Part shown: piece after piece, positions 12,530 through 24,716 of the stretch
Position numbering within the stretch: position 1 is the stretch's first letter
Layout of the letters: each line of letters begins with the position of its first letter
Origin: Epiperipatus broadwayi
Taxonomy: Eukaryota > Onychophora > Udeonychophora > Euonychophora > Peripatidae
DNA: 64,000 nucleotides
Assembly: GCA_028023455.1 (NCBI GenBank)
Contig: JAQFVV010012512.1
Location: 1,466,413-1,530,412 of the forward strand
Direction: 5' to 3'
Translations under genes and position numbers: made by a program
The notes under the pieces: model-generated
Database searches by the model: none
What the model was told of the DNA's origin: nothing
The model's input: only the letters and a program-made list of their open reading frames with translations

Positions 12530-12714
12530 TAATGATGATGATCATGATACACACACTGATATGTTGTTGTATGCCGTGAGACACATAACTATCTCACTAT
12601 CAATTAAATTATATAAATGTGACATAATTTGACAATAATTTGTTTTAAATCAAAATCTTAAACATTGAGACAAAATAATTGATAAAGGAAATTTAATTAT
12701 AATTCATAAAAATA

Positions 12715-13870
12715 AAACGCCCTATGTTACATCTGTTTTAAATTTGTCTAATTTAGTTTTTAATATTTCTGACTTAACAATTTTAAATAATGACCTTTTC
12801 GTTGTTCCTTTCAACAGTAAGAATATGATTTGATTTGATTGATCTTAAATTTATCATATATTATAACATAGCAAATGTACACCCACTTTTTCTTTTAAAA
12901 TATATAATATGTTCTACGATAATATCAACAAATTAAAAATCCTTCTCCTTTTTCTTTTCAAAAACTATATTTTCTTATCTCAATACTGAACATATATATA
13001 AATATTTATATAGTTGTTGCAGATCCTTGAAAATGACTGTATGAAGATAAAAACAGTTGAAAAGTTGGAGTTTTGAGATAAGAAAATAAAGTTTTTGAAA
13101 AGAAAAGGATTTTTAATTTGTTGATATTATCTTACACGTAGAAATATTCCAGATAATAAAATCTCTATTTATAAATTTGAATAGGAGATTACCTGAGAAA
13201 CATTTGGTTTGTCCTGAAGCAAATAGATCTTAAAAAAGATTGAAATCTAATTATTTTATTCTACAAAAAGAAAACAGATGTGGATTTTTTTATTGTTAAA
13301 TAATACCTAAAATAGAAATAAAATTTCTTTAGTATTAAATAATGGGAAGATTTCTGTTTTAAATTCTGATCCTATTAAAATAATAAAATCTAAGTTGATT
13401 GAAATTATGAAAAATACTTTTTAATAGAATTATTTATTTAAGTTATCTTAGTAATTATTAGTTCCTAACATTTTCATTAATCTTAAGTCTTGTAAAAAAA
13501 AATTTAAAAAAAATATAATATTGATTTTAATGATGAGATTGTTTTAAAAATAATATAAATTTATGTCAATTTTAATGAATATTTGCTATTTAGAAAGATA
13601 AATTAATGAATTTTTTGACATATTTAATGCTTTTTATTCCAATATTAATTTTGCTATAAAAAAGAGGGGAAATGGGTGTGGTAAATTACAATTTTTAAAT
13701 TTAACTGTTGATATGGCTGATATTTAATTTGTAGTCATTTTTATTAAACAAAAAATTTAAAAAATATTCTGTCAGACAGTTATCAACTTTTAACTCATAA
13801 GAAAATTTATTTTTTTTAATTTTGTTATAAGAATAGAAGGCTTGACCATTTTAAAATAATGCTTATAATT
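12715..13870 (+). pseudogene. Penelope-like element remnant
   Basis: At 12,731 the plus strand reads TSVLNLSNLVFNISDLTILN, the same N-terminal block found on the minus strand at ~1.1 kb. After a ~300 bp foldback insertion the element resumes near 13,140 with RNIPDNKI and PEKHLVCPEANRS (parallel to NIPDNKM and EHLVFP at 0.9 kb), then NNGKISVLNSDPIKI near 13.34 kb and LQFLNLTVDMAD near 13.7 kb. The last resembles the L.FLDv.v motif following the Penelope RT active site. Many stops and frame changes. The YVDD region itself was not found. Confidence 0.5.
12835..13140. repeat. Foldback insert splitting the PLE remnant
   Basis: Arms of ~65 bp (12,918-12,985 and 13,068-13,131) are inverted copies of each other, including GATAATATCAACAAATTAAA. 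The spacer is ~80 bp and non-coding. The insert sits between two consecutive parts of the PLE frame. Confidence 0.7.
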
Positions 13871-13945
13871 AGAGGAGTCATGTTGTCTCTGATTGTTATA
13901 ATCATATATTTATTAGAAATATTATATTTAATAAAATATTATATA

Positions 13946-14665
13946 TAGAGCTCGCAAAACAAGCTCTTATCAAGCTTTGCAGAATATTCCTAATCCAGAC
14001 CATTTTCTGCTACTGGCATCATGAGTGAGGTGCCAGGATATTCAAGCATTAGATTAAAAATACCAGGACAAGCCCAACACTTTATCTAATGTATAACTAT
14101 TAAGTAGAAAATTTGAAATTTTCAGACATCCATATGTCTTCCAGTCCAGCTATCTAACCTAAATAACCATATGGGACTGAACTAAGTTCAGATACACTGT
14201 ATATTAATAGCTTTAGCAATATAAAATCACCAAAGCCTTAGTAGCAAAAAATAGAATTACAAAAAAAATCCAAGTCCAATGTCACATGACCTAATTTAAT
14301 AAGTTTGTATTTGCACATGTTATATATCGAGCTTGCAAAATAAGCTCTTAAGCTTTCCAGAATATCACCAACTCCATATGGCTATTTAAGTTAGATGGTA
14401 GAATTGGAAGACATATGGATGTCTCAAAATTTCAGATTTTCTACTTAATAATTATACATTAGATAAAGTGCTGGGCTTGTCCTGGTATTTTTTATCTAAT
14501 GCTTGAATATCCTGGCGCCTCACTGATGATGTCAGTAGTAGAAAGCAGTCTGGGGTGGGGCATATTCCACATGTCTCATTAAGAGCTTATTTTGTGATAT
14601 CTATATATAACATTTGTAAATACATCCTTATTAAATTAGTCATGTGACATCTGACTTGATTTTTT
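13946..14665. repeat. Large foldback repeat, ~230 bp arms
   Basis: 13,950-14,181 and 14,370-14,605 are inverted copies (for example AGACATCCATATGTCTTCCA and its complement). An outer block, CACATGACCTAATTTAATAAG at ~14.28 kb, is mirrored at ~14.62 kb. The start AGCTCGCAAAACAAGCTCTT also recurs directly at 14,328. Non-coding, and probably a composite of several insertions of one repeat. Confidence 0.75.
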
Positions 14666-16919
14666 ATTTTTATTTTAATAAAATATCTACAGGTCTAATA
14701 CTAATAAAAATTTAATAGTGAGCATAAAAAAATATTACTCATTTAATTAATTTATAGATTGATTTATAAAAATAGTCATATATTGGGTGGTATGAAAATG
14801 GCATGGAACAAAGGCCCTCATTTAAGTTCAATATTAAATAGTTTAAGACAGCCAATTGGTGAAAATCTATTTCTTGTATAACTCAATTTGTCTTTGATTT
14901 TTTTCTTTATTCGTTTGTAATTCAATAGATAGTAATGGTTCACTACATCAGAAACATAAAATTATAACTTTATTATATATTTGCAACATAGAACTGCTTT
15001 TGATCAGACTGGTTATATTCATAGCACTGAAGTAGGTATGTAGTGTAATGGTCATGATTGTATAATCAGTCAACACTACTGAAAATGCAAGCAGGAACTC
15101 TCAACCAGTTAATGTAAAGGAGAACCATGTCCATAATTTAAACTCCTACCTAGGCTTCCCAGCCTCCATTACCCAATTAACATACCTGATGTCACCTAGC
15201 TTTCTCTTTATATAGATGAATGTAGCTCAGGGACCAGGCAAGGACTCTCTCTCAGGGTTCTCCATTACTTCTCATGGGCACCTATTAATTCTTTAATTTT
15301 TTACATTTTTATTATTATTTCAATTAAATATCTACAATTATCTCAGGATTTGGGTTCAATCTCAGGGTGAGAAGATGTGGATGCATTTATTCTATTATAT
15401 AAATTTGAATGATTAATAATATTTTACAATAACAATTGACTCACAATACAAATGTACACTTACTTTAATTAAAATAATATCAGTTTATTATAATAGAGAG
15501 AAATAGCTTACAAACATAAGTTAAAGATTATCCACTGGCTTTTACAACATGTTGGAAAGTAATGGCGGATTACAATAATTTAATGTGCTCTATATACATT
15601 AACATATAATTTGATCATCATCACCCATTCCAAGGGAGTCACTTTTGCATGGATTTGATCTGACTTACCTGGAATGGCTAATGATTGTATGGAAAGGCAA
15701 AGACTAACATTAAGTAGAAGTTGCTGGAGATGAGGTTCATTACACAAGGAGGTGGATTCTCTGGTTCCAGATGTGTATCTGCTTCAAGCACAGGGCACAT
15801 AACACACAAAAGTGCTATGAGGTGCTTAAATCCAGGATTTATAGTTGCTAAGAGTCTCCTGCCCCTGTGGAACCCAGAGTGGGTCTAATTATGGATTAGG
15901 AAACCCAGGCATAGCATCTTGTCTGCTCTTATGCAGTTTAACCATTAAAATGCAAGAACCACATTGAAATGCATAACATTTGATAATAGTAATAAAATAT
16001 GTCAATTGCCACACATATAATAAAACAGAAACATAAGATATACCCAAAATAATAAGAGTAGACATTAAGAAATAATTTTATAGACAGATAAATCATGATT
16101 GTTCCATTTTATCGTTTATAAGTAATTTTAATAATAATATAACCTTTTCACAATCTTTGTTTCATTACTTTTAAATCTAACATATATAATCAAACAATTG
16201 ATATCACAGTTCATTATTTATTGTACTTTATATGTGAATTGGGTCTTAACTGTATACAAATATTTTAAGAAAGCATTAAGTTACTTCTTAAATTATAGAT
16301 GTGAAATTATAATATTGCCACGGTTTATAAGTTTTATCATAGAGAATCATTTATTTTATCAATGGATTAAATTTGGTAGTAAGTGAAGTAATCATTTACA
16401 TAACTATTTATTACAAGCATTTAATAATATTATTTCTTTATTACAAGCATTTAATAATATTATTTCTAATGCTTTGGTTAGATCTCACATATATAGAGCA
16501 ATAATGAGAACAAAATGATTTAAAACTCTAATGAAAAAAATAAGCTCACCATCCCTCATTGATTTTTACACATAATTATAAGAATCTAAAATTACTCACC
16601 TTGATATGATAGGGGTGTAAGAAGAGAAACATTAAAAGAATTTCTCTAGCTTGTTATTGTTTTAAGATTTTAAACTTTAAGTGAGATTTTGGGAACAGAA
16701 TAAAACATGTTTAATTAATTGAAATTTCTCCTTCCATCATTCATGATAATGTGCATAAATACATTTGCAAAAATATATAGATTTTAAAGTTATTAAAATA
16801 ACTAAACCAGCAGATTTGATGTTAATAAATAATACAAATTTTCATAAATTATGAGGTTAAGATTAGAAACAGGTGAATGTGGGTTAATAAAACATTTTAC
16901 TGGCAATAACTGACTGCAG
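14666..16919. other. No gene recognised; 30 bp tandem duplication
   Basis: AT-rich, without plausible coding frames. A perfect 30 bp unit starting TTACAAGCATTTAATAATAT is repeated at 16,411-16,440 and 16,441-16,467. The GC-richer patches at 15.0-15.3 and 15.6-15.95 kb matched nothing I recognise. Confidence 0.5.
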
Positions 16920-17075
16920 GACTTCCATGGCTGTGTAGATGGATTCCGATCTGGGATGTCATGACAATGGTAGGACATGGTTTGACTGCATCTGGATGGA
17001 ACTTCTCAGATGCTGCTCCTCCAATGACCTTGGAGAAGCTGACATAGCCTACTCACTCATGCTGGTTGGTACATT
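16920..17075 (+). pseudogene. Possible LINE RT C-terminal scrap
   Basis: The frame reads DNGRTWFDCIWMELLRC and then DLGEADIAYSLMLV, recalling the common LINE C-terminal pattern R.TWLDCI..DLR....EDA.DR..W. It is short, with no RT motifs in range, so the assignment is tentative. Confidence 0.35.
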
Positions 17076-17289
17076 TAACATAATTAATCTTCTTCTTATA
17101 AAGCAGTATAACAAAAATATTTTTTTTTAACTTTTATAATAATTTTTAAATATGGTAACAAAATTCTAAAATACTTGTCAAAGATTTCTAAACCAATTTA
17201 TGGAGTTAAAGAATGAAGAATTAATTGAAAAGTGAATAATTATTTCCAAGAGTGAATTTTTTTAACAATGCCCACATGATGTTCTTATA

Positions 17290-17375
17290 CCTTATAGTAT
17301 GCCTGGGGTTGCATCTCATAGTTTCTAGCTAGTGGATTTCAAATCCATTATGTTAATTACTATATCATTAATTCT
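17290..17375 (-). repeat. Decayed tRNA-Ser-like repeat
   Basis: On the minus strand a GATATAGTAATTAACA stretch is followed by an anticodon-arm-like ATGGATTTGAAATCCAC (loop UUGAAAU) and a variable-arm-like stem, as in tRNA-Ser(UGA). There is no good acceptor stem or B box, so this is a SINE or pseudogene rather than a working tRNA. Confidence 0.35.
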
Positions 17376-17659
17376 TTACTTCCTCATCCCTATAAGTCAG
17401 CCATCTGATTTCCTAATTTCTTTCTATTTAACACCTTAGAACATCCAAAGGTGTTCAAGTGTAACTATTTGCAAGATGGAATGTATAAATAAAGAACTAT
17501 GGCACCTGTGTTCATTTCATTAATGGTTACCTATCTCTCTCCCATTGTATAAAATATTTTTACATTTTTCTTTAATGTATTTTAGCTTGTATAAAATGTA
17601 ACTTTTTTTAAATGCATAACTTAAATAGTTAGTTTTTAACTTTAGAAAATGATGTGTTA

Positions 17660-17840
17660 TAGACAGGGTATGAGCACAGACTTTCACATGACCCACCACT
17701 CTCCACACTATCTCATAACACTGATACACCTGAACACACATATGTCGAAAAGATAAATAATCACCAATATACGTATTTCATGCTAAACCAGCAATCATCA
17801 GTTGGTCCAGATTACCATGTTGTACACATACACATATTAC
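17660..17840 (-). repeat. Hammerhead-repeat copy 2
   Basis: Closely matches 240-400 of the window: ATGAGCACAGACTTTCAC, the CATATGTCGAAAAG block and the hammerhead motif, ending after CCAGATTACCATG. It has no inverted partner nearby. Confidence 0.75.
17759..17813 (-). ncRNA. Hammerhead ribozyme motif, stem II end mispaired
   Basis: Same sequence as the motif at 323-377: CUGAUGA and GAAA intact, stem I ACCAA/UUGGU plus AAUC/GAUU, stem III AUACGUAU, and U·U at the core end of stem II. Confidence 0.6.
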
Positions 17841-18049
17841 TAATGTGTGTGAATATTAATAATAAATTATACATATATAATAGGAGATAGACTGATTGAA
17901 ATGAAAATGAAGCAAGTATATCTATGTACAGATATACACGTAAATTCTTTCTATTACTTACCTATCTAGTGGTATAAATATGATTGGCCTAGATAAAAGC
18001 ACTACTAAATTGTAAATGTGTACAAAGTTATAATTGTATAATCTTTTTG

Positions 18050-18560
18050 GCATAGTGGATCTTCACTATCTATTGTATTCCTTATATAGTTTATAAGAAT
18101 CCTTGCAATTGTCATAAAATTTATGTATGTTAAAGTAAATTAATTCTTCAAAAGGAATTAAAAGTTTCAAAGAATAGTGTTAAATGTAGGTATCATATTA
18201 GATTTATATATTTACAAACTAAATGCAGGTCATAAAATATTATTTGACAATGCAGAGGTTATCTTTTGAAAAGTGAATTAAAAACAAAAGTCAAATAAAC
18301 ACTGATAAGTCTTTTTGAATCTGAGGCCATAAATCTCATGAAAACATTCTTTGATGTTAAGTACGATTGGTTTTTGAATTATGCCAAGACTAATTTGCTT
18401 TGTGTATATATATGTTCTTTGTACTACATTAAATTTCATTTGAGGTCTATTTATTAATATGAAACCATAGACATGAAAGAATTTCTGTAAAATTTTGTTT
18501 TGTAATATTATATGTTTTTTTTTAAATCTATTTATTATTACTAGTATTTGTATAGTATGC
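18050..18560 (+). pseudogene. Penelope-like GIY-YIG endonuclease fragment
   Basis: The plus strand at 18,095-18,140 encodes IVYKNPCNCHKIYV, a good match to the GIY-YIG start of Penelope-like elements (VYKIPC.C.KIYVG). It is followed at ~18,218 by AGHKILFDNAEVIF, matching the later TGH.I.F..AKV block. The same block is on the minus strand at 48.33 kb (TGHKILFNNAEVIS). Stops separate the pieces. No RT domain precedes it, so this is a 3'-end fragment. Confidence 0.65.
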
Positions 18561-19884
18561 AAAAAGCCAGATTATTGTATAAGGATTTTTTTTTAAATAT
18601 AATTTTTAATAGTAAATTTAGTGAGCACATTATAATTTATTTTACTGAAAGTAAGTAAATCGTTCATATTTATTAAGGAAAAAACTATATTGTATCATTA
18701 TTTTTTAAATAAAATGAGTAGTGAAATGTCCAGTAATTATCATAATTAAATATGCTAGGATGGTGATATTTTTTTATTTCTCAATAACTTTTTTTAGAAT
18801 GAAATATATATATATTTTAATTTATCTAGACTTTTCAATTACAAACAACTGTTAGTAGTAACACATAAATAGATAACACAGGTTAGTAGTTACACAACAA
18901 TAGTGCAGTTGTTTAGAGTGTTGTCTTACAAAATTAATATTGAAAAATCTACATGTATAAGTACAACTCCTACTTTAATATAGTCATAACCAGCAACATC
19001 TGATGAAGAATGGAGAATAATAATACCAAAACATTGTATCATTTACAACCTGTGTGGTCTATTTGTGTGTTATTATTAACTTTAAAGGAAAAAACATATC
19101 ATGAAAAGAACCAAATGCATCTATTTAAAACAGATAAACACATTTAGTCATCCAAGGATAAATACACATTTGAATATTCCAAAGCAACCCAAAAGCAATC
19201 TCATGCATGTCTATAAAAAAGACATTGAGCTGTTCAAGAGTGAGGCAAATCAAAACTAGGAGTTCATCCAATTTTGTTTTGACACCTGGAAAATGCCTCA
19301 TTTCATTATAACCTATGTGACTCTTCATTTCATGTGACTAATAATCAGCATTATTACTGCAATTTTCAACCATACCTTTACATTAATTCCCAATAACATG
19401 CAATACATTTTCTTTCTGTTGATTACAGCCAATTCTATTTCTTGTTTAAATTTGTGGTGGACATTTTGAACAGAGCATTAAAGTTCCCTCTTAAACTTTT
19501 TAGATCATCATGAAAGGCTTCATTTTAAGACAGATTTGCTTTCAAAAATCCTTTATATTCTTTTGAAACTTTTTATGCCTAACTTGAGACTTCATATATT
19601 ACAGGCCTTCCCTTAAGAATCAGGCTAGGACTAGCATTTTCAATCATAACAAAGCTAATTATTTACAAACTTCATAAATTAGTACAAACTAATATCTACT
19701 AGTAAATATTAAATTATCTCAACATTTTTTTCATTTGGGATTCACTTCATTTGAGAACATTACATGTAAGAAATGATATATAATAAATTTTAATAACATT
19801 TGCCTAATAAGACACATAACAACAATGTTTAGTCTACCTATATCCAAGATTTTAAATCACAATTACAGAGTCAAAACTTTCTAT
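18561..19884. other. AT-rich gap, no gene recognised
   Basis: Only short spurious frames; no repeat copy identified. Confidence 0.5.
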
Positions 19885-20030
19885 TCAGTAGTGACACACA
19901 GTGCATTGGATAGCACTACTGTATGGAAAAATTGGTCTCTGTTATAGCAGCTTATGTAAGCATAATAATAGTGATTGTATGATGTTTAGTGGTTTTAATG
20001 ACAATTATAGTTTTAATGAAGTAAAAAAGT
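19885..20030 (-). repeat. Dispersed repeat A, partial copy
   Basis: In reverse orientation this matches 39,840-39,935: GATGTTTAGTGGTTTTAA, ACTACTGTATGG and GCATTGGATAG-type blocks. Fragmentary and non-coding. Confidence 0.6.
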
Positions 20031-22382
20031 ATTATGTCTGGTCAAATCAAAATATCATACAATGTTTGCCAAGTTACAAAATATAACTGACAAAAAAACG
20101 AAACATATATGTTCAATCTTGGCCTCATCAAAATATAATTAATACAAATGTAAAACTAAGTGTTCATTAAACTCCATGTTATTCAAAAAATGCAATGGTA
20201 TCAGTAATCAGCTCAGCAGTGTGTGATAATGAAGATAATGTGGGAGAACAGTGGAAGTGCAAATATCAATACATTAGAAAGTAAATGGAAGTTGTTTTGC
20301 TTCAATGTTGTATTTAACCATCATAGATAAAGGCTTCATGTATTTTCTCTTGTAGCATTTATCATAAAAAAAATAATTAAGCTTGTTTAGAGCTAGTAGC
20401 AGGCTCTTTATATATTATATATATATTGAAACAGATACATCATTTCTCATATATATTTTAAAGATTTTTTTCCCTCTCTGTTAAAGTAATTAAAATTAAA
20501 AATAAAACTGGTGAGGTTCAGTAAATAAAAATTTAAATAAAGAAGCAAGTGATAGTGAATTAAAACCACTTTTCCAATTGTGTTATAAAAAAAAATTTTA
20601 AAAAGGTAAAATAAAGAAAATATAAAAGCATTTAATTGATAAATCTTTATCATTAATTGATAAATCTTCAATTTAAAATACTACAGATGTGATTTATTTT
20701 AGAGCTATATGTTTTCAGATTTAAATGTAAAAACACTTAAAGATAGCATCAGCTTCTTGCCTGGTGCTTTTAATCAGGTGTTTTTTAAAACATGTTGGTA
20801 GATGAAAAAAGTGCAGGAAGCAAAAGAAATAAAAAGAGAAACTTAATTAGATAAGTCAGTTACAGTTAGATAAGTTACAGTTATAGTACAATCAGTTATT
20901 AAGATGGAAACCTGTTGAAAATTGTAGTCAGTGTTACACAATTTGTTACTTTTTGGAATTCTAAAATAACCAATTTGGAAACCACAGTTATCATCAAAAA
21001 AATAAAACTTTTTTAGTTACTGGATAACTGAATAATGGAAAAGCACATTATTAATTTGGAAAACTCCGGTATGAGTGAGTAGAAACCAGTTCTTTCTCTC
21101 TCCAACTATGTGAAAAGTCCAAGAAAATCCTAAAACATGCCCAATTAACAGCATCAGTAATGCAGTGTGCCATTCAGCCCAAGTCAACTCCTTCTTGATG
21201 TGAAGATTTAAATATTAAGGTAAGGAAAATTTAGATACATTTATAATATTTAAATATATTTTGAACATGTATTTGTTGAAATAATTAACGTATAAAATAA
21301 AATACAACTATTCAAATGATTAATTTATCAAAGGAAATGTAAAGAAATAATGTTTTTAAAGAATAATGTTTTTAAAGAATAATAATAATTATACTGATTT
21401 TAAGGACTTAAGAATATTGACTTAAAAATAAATGAAAAATATAATAATATGTGAGTTAAATCAAAGATGTGTTTATATATAAATGAATGCAGAATTTGTA
21501 ATGCTTCACTAAAAAAATTAAATTAAATATGTTTCTACTTCAAATATGAACAGGGATTATATATGCCTTTATAATACACAGATAAAAAATGCTTCTATGT
21601 AAAAATTAAATTGAATGAATGTGTTTCTACTTCAAATATACACTTGTATCAAATATAAATTAAACAAATGAATAACTCAAATCTACAATCATGAATTTGA
21701 GAATTAATCTTTTAATATAAATAAATGACTTGAATTTATATCCACATACCTGGATCAAAGATGAATGACTTAAATTTATATCCACATACCTGGATCACAG
21801 ATGAATGACTGAGATTTACATTCAGATACCACAAAATATTTTGTACAGAATTTATAGTTGAAGGACTTATGGCACCAATCATCGATGATTATGAAAATAA
21901 TGATTAAATGCAAATCAAACTGGCCTAGGAACATATGCGTTTATAGGAAAATGTTAATCCAAAGATGAACTGTCAATAACTTTTGTTGTCAAATAAATCA
22001 ATCATTGTTATCTAAAACTGCTCTATTTAGTTAGTTCCATTTCACATCACTCATAATTTATTGCATTTGTTCACAAGAATCTCATGCCTCCTGAGCTATG
22101 TTCGACATAACTAGATCCGAATAAATAAGTAAGATTGTGGTAAGCTGGAATTCTAATGGTGCCATTTGGAAAACAAAACAAACTAATGTTCTAGATGTTT
22201 CCAGTTTCTTTAATGCTACATCCTCTGATGAGCTGTGAATAATGTTGTAAGGTGGCAAGATAAACCTTGAGTAATGCCAATCTTTGTTTCCATCCTGCAA
22301 TATGCTTATGAGGAAATAGTTACAACCGATTATATAGGTTAAAGGTAATCTGGTTACTATATATATATATATATATATATAT
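20031..22382. other. No gene recognised; 46 bp tandem repeat
   Basis: AT-rich. Around 21,722-21,832 a ~46 bp unit (ATGACTT.AATTTATATCCAC ATACCTGGATCA) occurs about 2.5 times. An (AT)n run at 22,361-22,382 abuts the duplicated unit that follows. Confidence 0.55.
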
Positions 22383-24262
22383 TGTAATGGTATACAATAT
22401 GCCATTACATTAATTTAAAATTAAAATAAAAACTTAAGTTCGGTAAATAAAAATTGATTTATTAAAAAAAAAAACTTGACTTAAAAACTGAAAAGAGAAA
22501 GTTATATTTAATGTATATATTGTTGAGCAGATGGAAAACTTAAACTATTTTAAGAAAAAAGTATTTGAAAGTATTTTTTTTTTGTAAAAAAGTAAAAATA
22601 TAAAGATTGATATTTTGAAAATAGAAATAATGTTGATTTCTATAATCTTAGAAAATGGAAATGATTGTTTTATTCATTACATGATTGTTCTAAAGCACAC
22701 TAGCCCTTGGGGCAGTTGAATAATTAAATGGTCAGATAAGAGAATAAAAGGAAATTAAATGACCAATGCAAGCACAAAACCACAGCACAGACCGTGAATG
22801 AAACATGAGAGTATTAGTGACATCTTGCTCATTGAATCCGAAGATTGCTGATAAGAGGCTAATAAAAGTATAAAACACCAAATTTTTGAATAGCAGAGGA
22901 TTATTATTATTATTGTTGTCAGAGAGCTGACTTTGAATTTACATATGAACTATAGCTGTATTGCAGGCTTCATGATGTAGAAGTCTGCAATAGATTTAAT
23001 TTCTTGAGAACCAGTTGAGACCTCCCTATGATAGTTATAGACCAAAAGGAATGGCAAGTAGCAGCTTCATTTTTTTAAAGAAAAAAGAACAAACAATCTA
23101 TGTAAATGATCATGAAGATGGACCTCTAAATCTGCAGAATCCATAAAGTATAAACTTTTACCAATTGAACTTTCTTTTAAATAATTACAGTATATCTTCA
23201 AGAAGTAATCAATCCAAAAAAGTAATATACATAAATGAACTCTTATCTGACCAAGAATAGAACTCTAAATCAATTATAAATATTTATATAAGTTCGCTAT
23301 TTCAATCATTTCCATTTTTTATTTTTTTATTTATTTATGTTTGTGTTTAATTAGGTTATTTATTTCTATCTGTTAACTAAAATGTATTAAATTTAAGTTG
23401 GGTGTGGATAGCTATATAGATTCATTAAGTTTGTTAATTTAAGGGGTTTTCATTTCGGGCTATTTGTCTCCTAGTTAGGTCAATGCTGGTGGAGGGATAT
23501 ATGGGTGTTTATATCAACGTAATGTAAAGCATGTTTAGCATACAGGGCAATGTGCCCAACTAAATGCATGACCCCAAAGTTGTAGTCATTGTGTTGCAAT
23601 GGATGCAGATGGATTTCCTGCACCATTGATCCCTTCTATTTCTATGGACAGGGATTATAAGTCAGCAGATAGACCACTCTCCCCCATATGTAGCACTCTT
23701 CTTTAATTAATTTATATACATGATTCCTTCACCAGACAGATGCACATTCCTGTATTGGATGAGGATCATGTCGTTCAAATAATATCATGCTGTCAGATGC
23801 ACATTCCTGTCAGTATGGTTTTATGCTAGCATCTTCATATTACATGGGTTGTGGCTATATATCTGGAAGCAGGCGTTGGTTTGGCTATGAACTTTTAGAC
23901 TGAGATTGAATGATTTGAAAAGTTATTAACTGTGGAATCTATGTAGCCTATCTATACTCAACATACTAAAGTAAAATATTATTAAAATGTCCATCTGTGC
24001 AGACTATTTAAAATTGTAATTTAAATTTAAAAATTAATGTTAAAATCTAAATATAAATTTTATTCCTCAATTTTAAATGTGCATTAATAAAATCTGTTGT
24101 GTTATTAGTACTGGCAGTAATCTCGTTTATTCTTTTTAATCTTTGTTAAAAATATATTTTAATAAATATGTTTTAAACCTCTTCTACTCCATGAGCTAGT
24201 GGCAAGGGCTGACAGCTGTGGTAAAATCTCCCATCCCCGACCATTATAATTGGACTCCCAAC
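22383..24262 (+). repeat. Non-coding ~1.9 kb unit, copy 1
   Basis: Begins TGTAATGGTATACAATATGC and runs to about CCATTATAATTGG. It aligns collinearly with 24,717-26,712 at high similarity by eye, with small indels. Near both ends are TGTAATGG/CCATTnnAAT-like short inverted sequences and (AT)n flanks, which could mark a transposable element. No open frame is shared by the copies. Confidence 0.85.
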
Positions 24263-24716
24263 ATGCCATGATGTATAATAAATGAGTACCCTGAGTAAAT
24301 TTTTTTAAAAGTGAAATATTTTCTGTCTATATGATATAAAGTTATAAACTTGAATTTTGTGTAAAAAGTACTGCCAGTAAGAAAATTGTGCATATGTAGA
24401 AATAAATGTGAGGAATAAAGCATAATAATTAATATAAATCTTTTTTTTTTTAAAAAAAAAGGAAGTCTAAAATCATGTAATTTTCTTGACTTGCCTAAGT
24501 TAATAATGTAGAAAAAAGGGAACTCTTGAAGGAGGATTTGTAATCGCAGCTGGGATGGAAAAGAAAGAAGTTAGCTTTTTTTTTGTAATTACTAACCAAA
24601 GTTTTGTCTTTTTAACAAAAAATTTTAGTATAATCAATTTGAGTAACGTCATTACTAACACTAAGTAAATTCTTTTTTTTTAAATGTTTTTTGTTTTTTG
24701 AGGAAGTTCACTGATA
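24263..24716. other. Spacer between the two 1.9 kb copies
   Basis: About 450 bp of AT-rich sequence with T/A homopolymers; not part of the duplicated unit. Confidence 0.6.

Larger units (their letters stand above)
9275..12545 (+). mobile_element. RTE-clade LINE, copy A, near full length
   Basis: A ~3.27 kb element running from CTGAAAGGAGACCCTTTGAT to a TGA/ATG-rich tail (ATGATGATGATCATGAT). It is almost identical along its whole length to copy B (41,338-44,592). The size, single APE+RT frame, very short 3' UTR and short-repeat tail fit RTE/BovB-type elements. The ~250 bp 5' leader is conserved between copies. High similarity implies recent insertion of both. Confidence 0.9.

Noticed and set aside
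17290-17375. Possible functional tRNA-Ser gene
   Set aside because: An anticodon-like arm is visible but the acceptor stem and B box are not, so it is at best a tRNA-derived repeat.
18996-19030. Additional hammerhead (CTGATGAAGAATGGAGAA)
   Set aside because: No stem II, no GAAA in place and no returning stem I; a chance CTGATGA.
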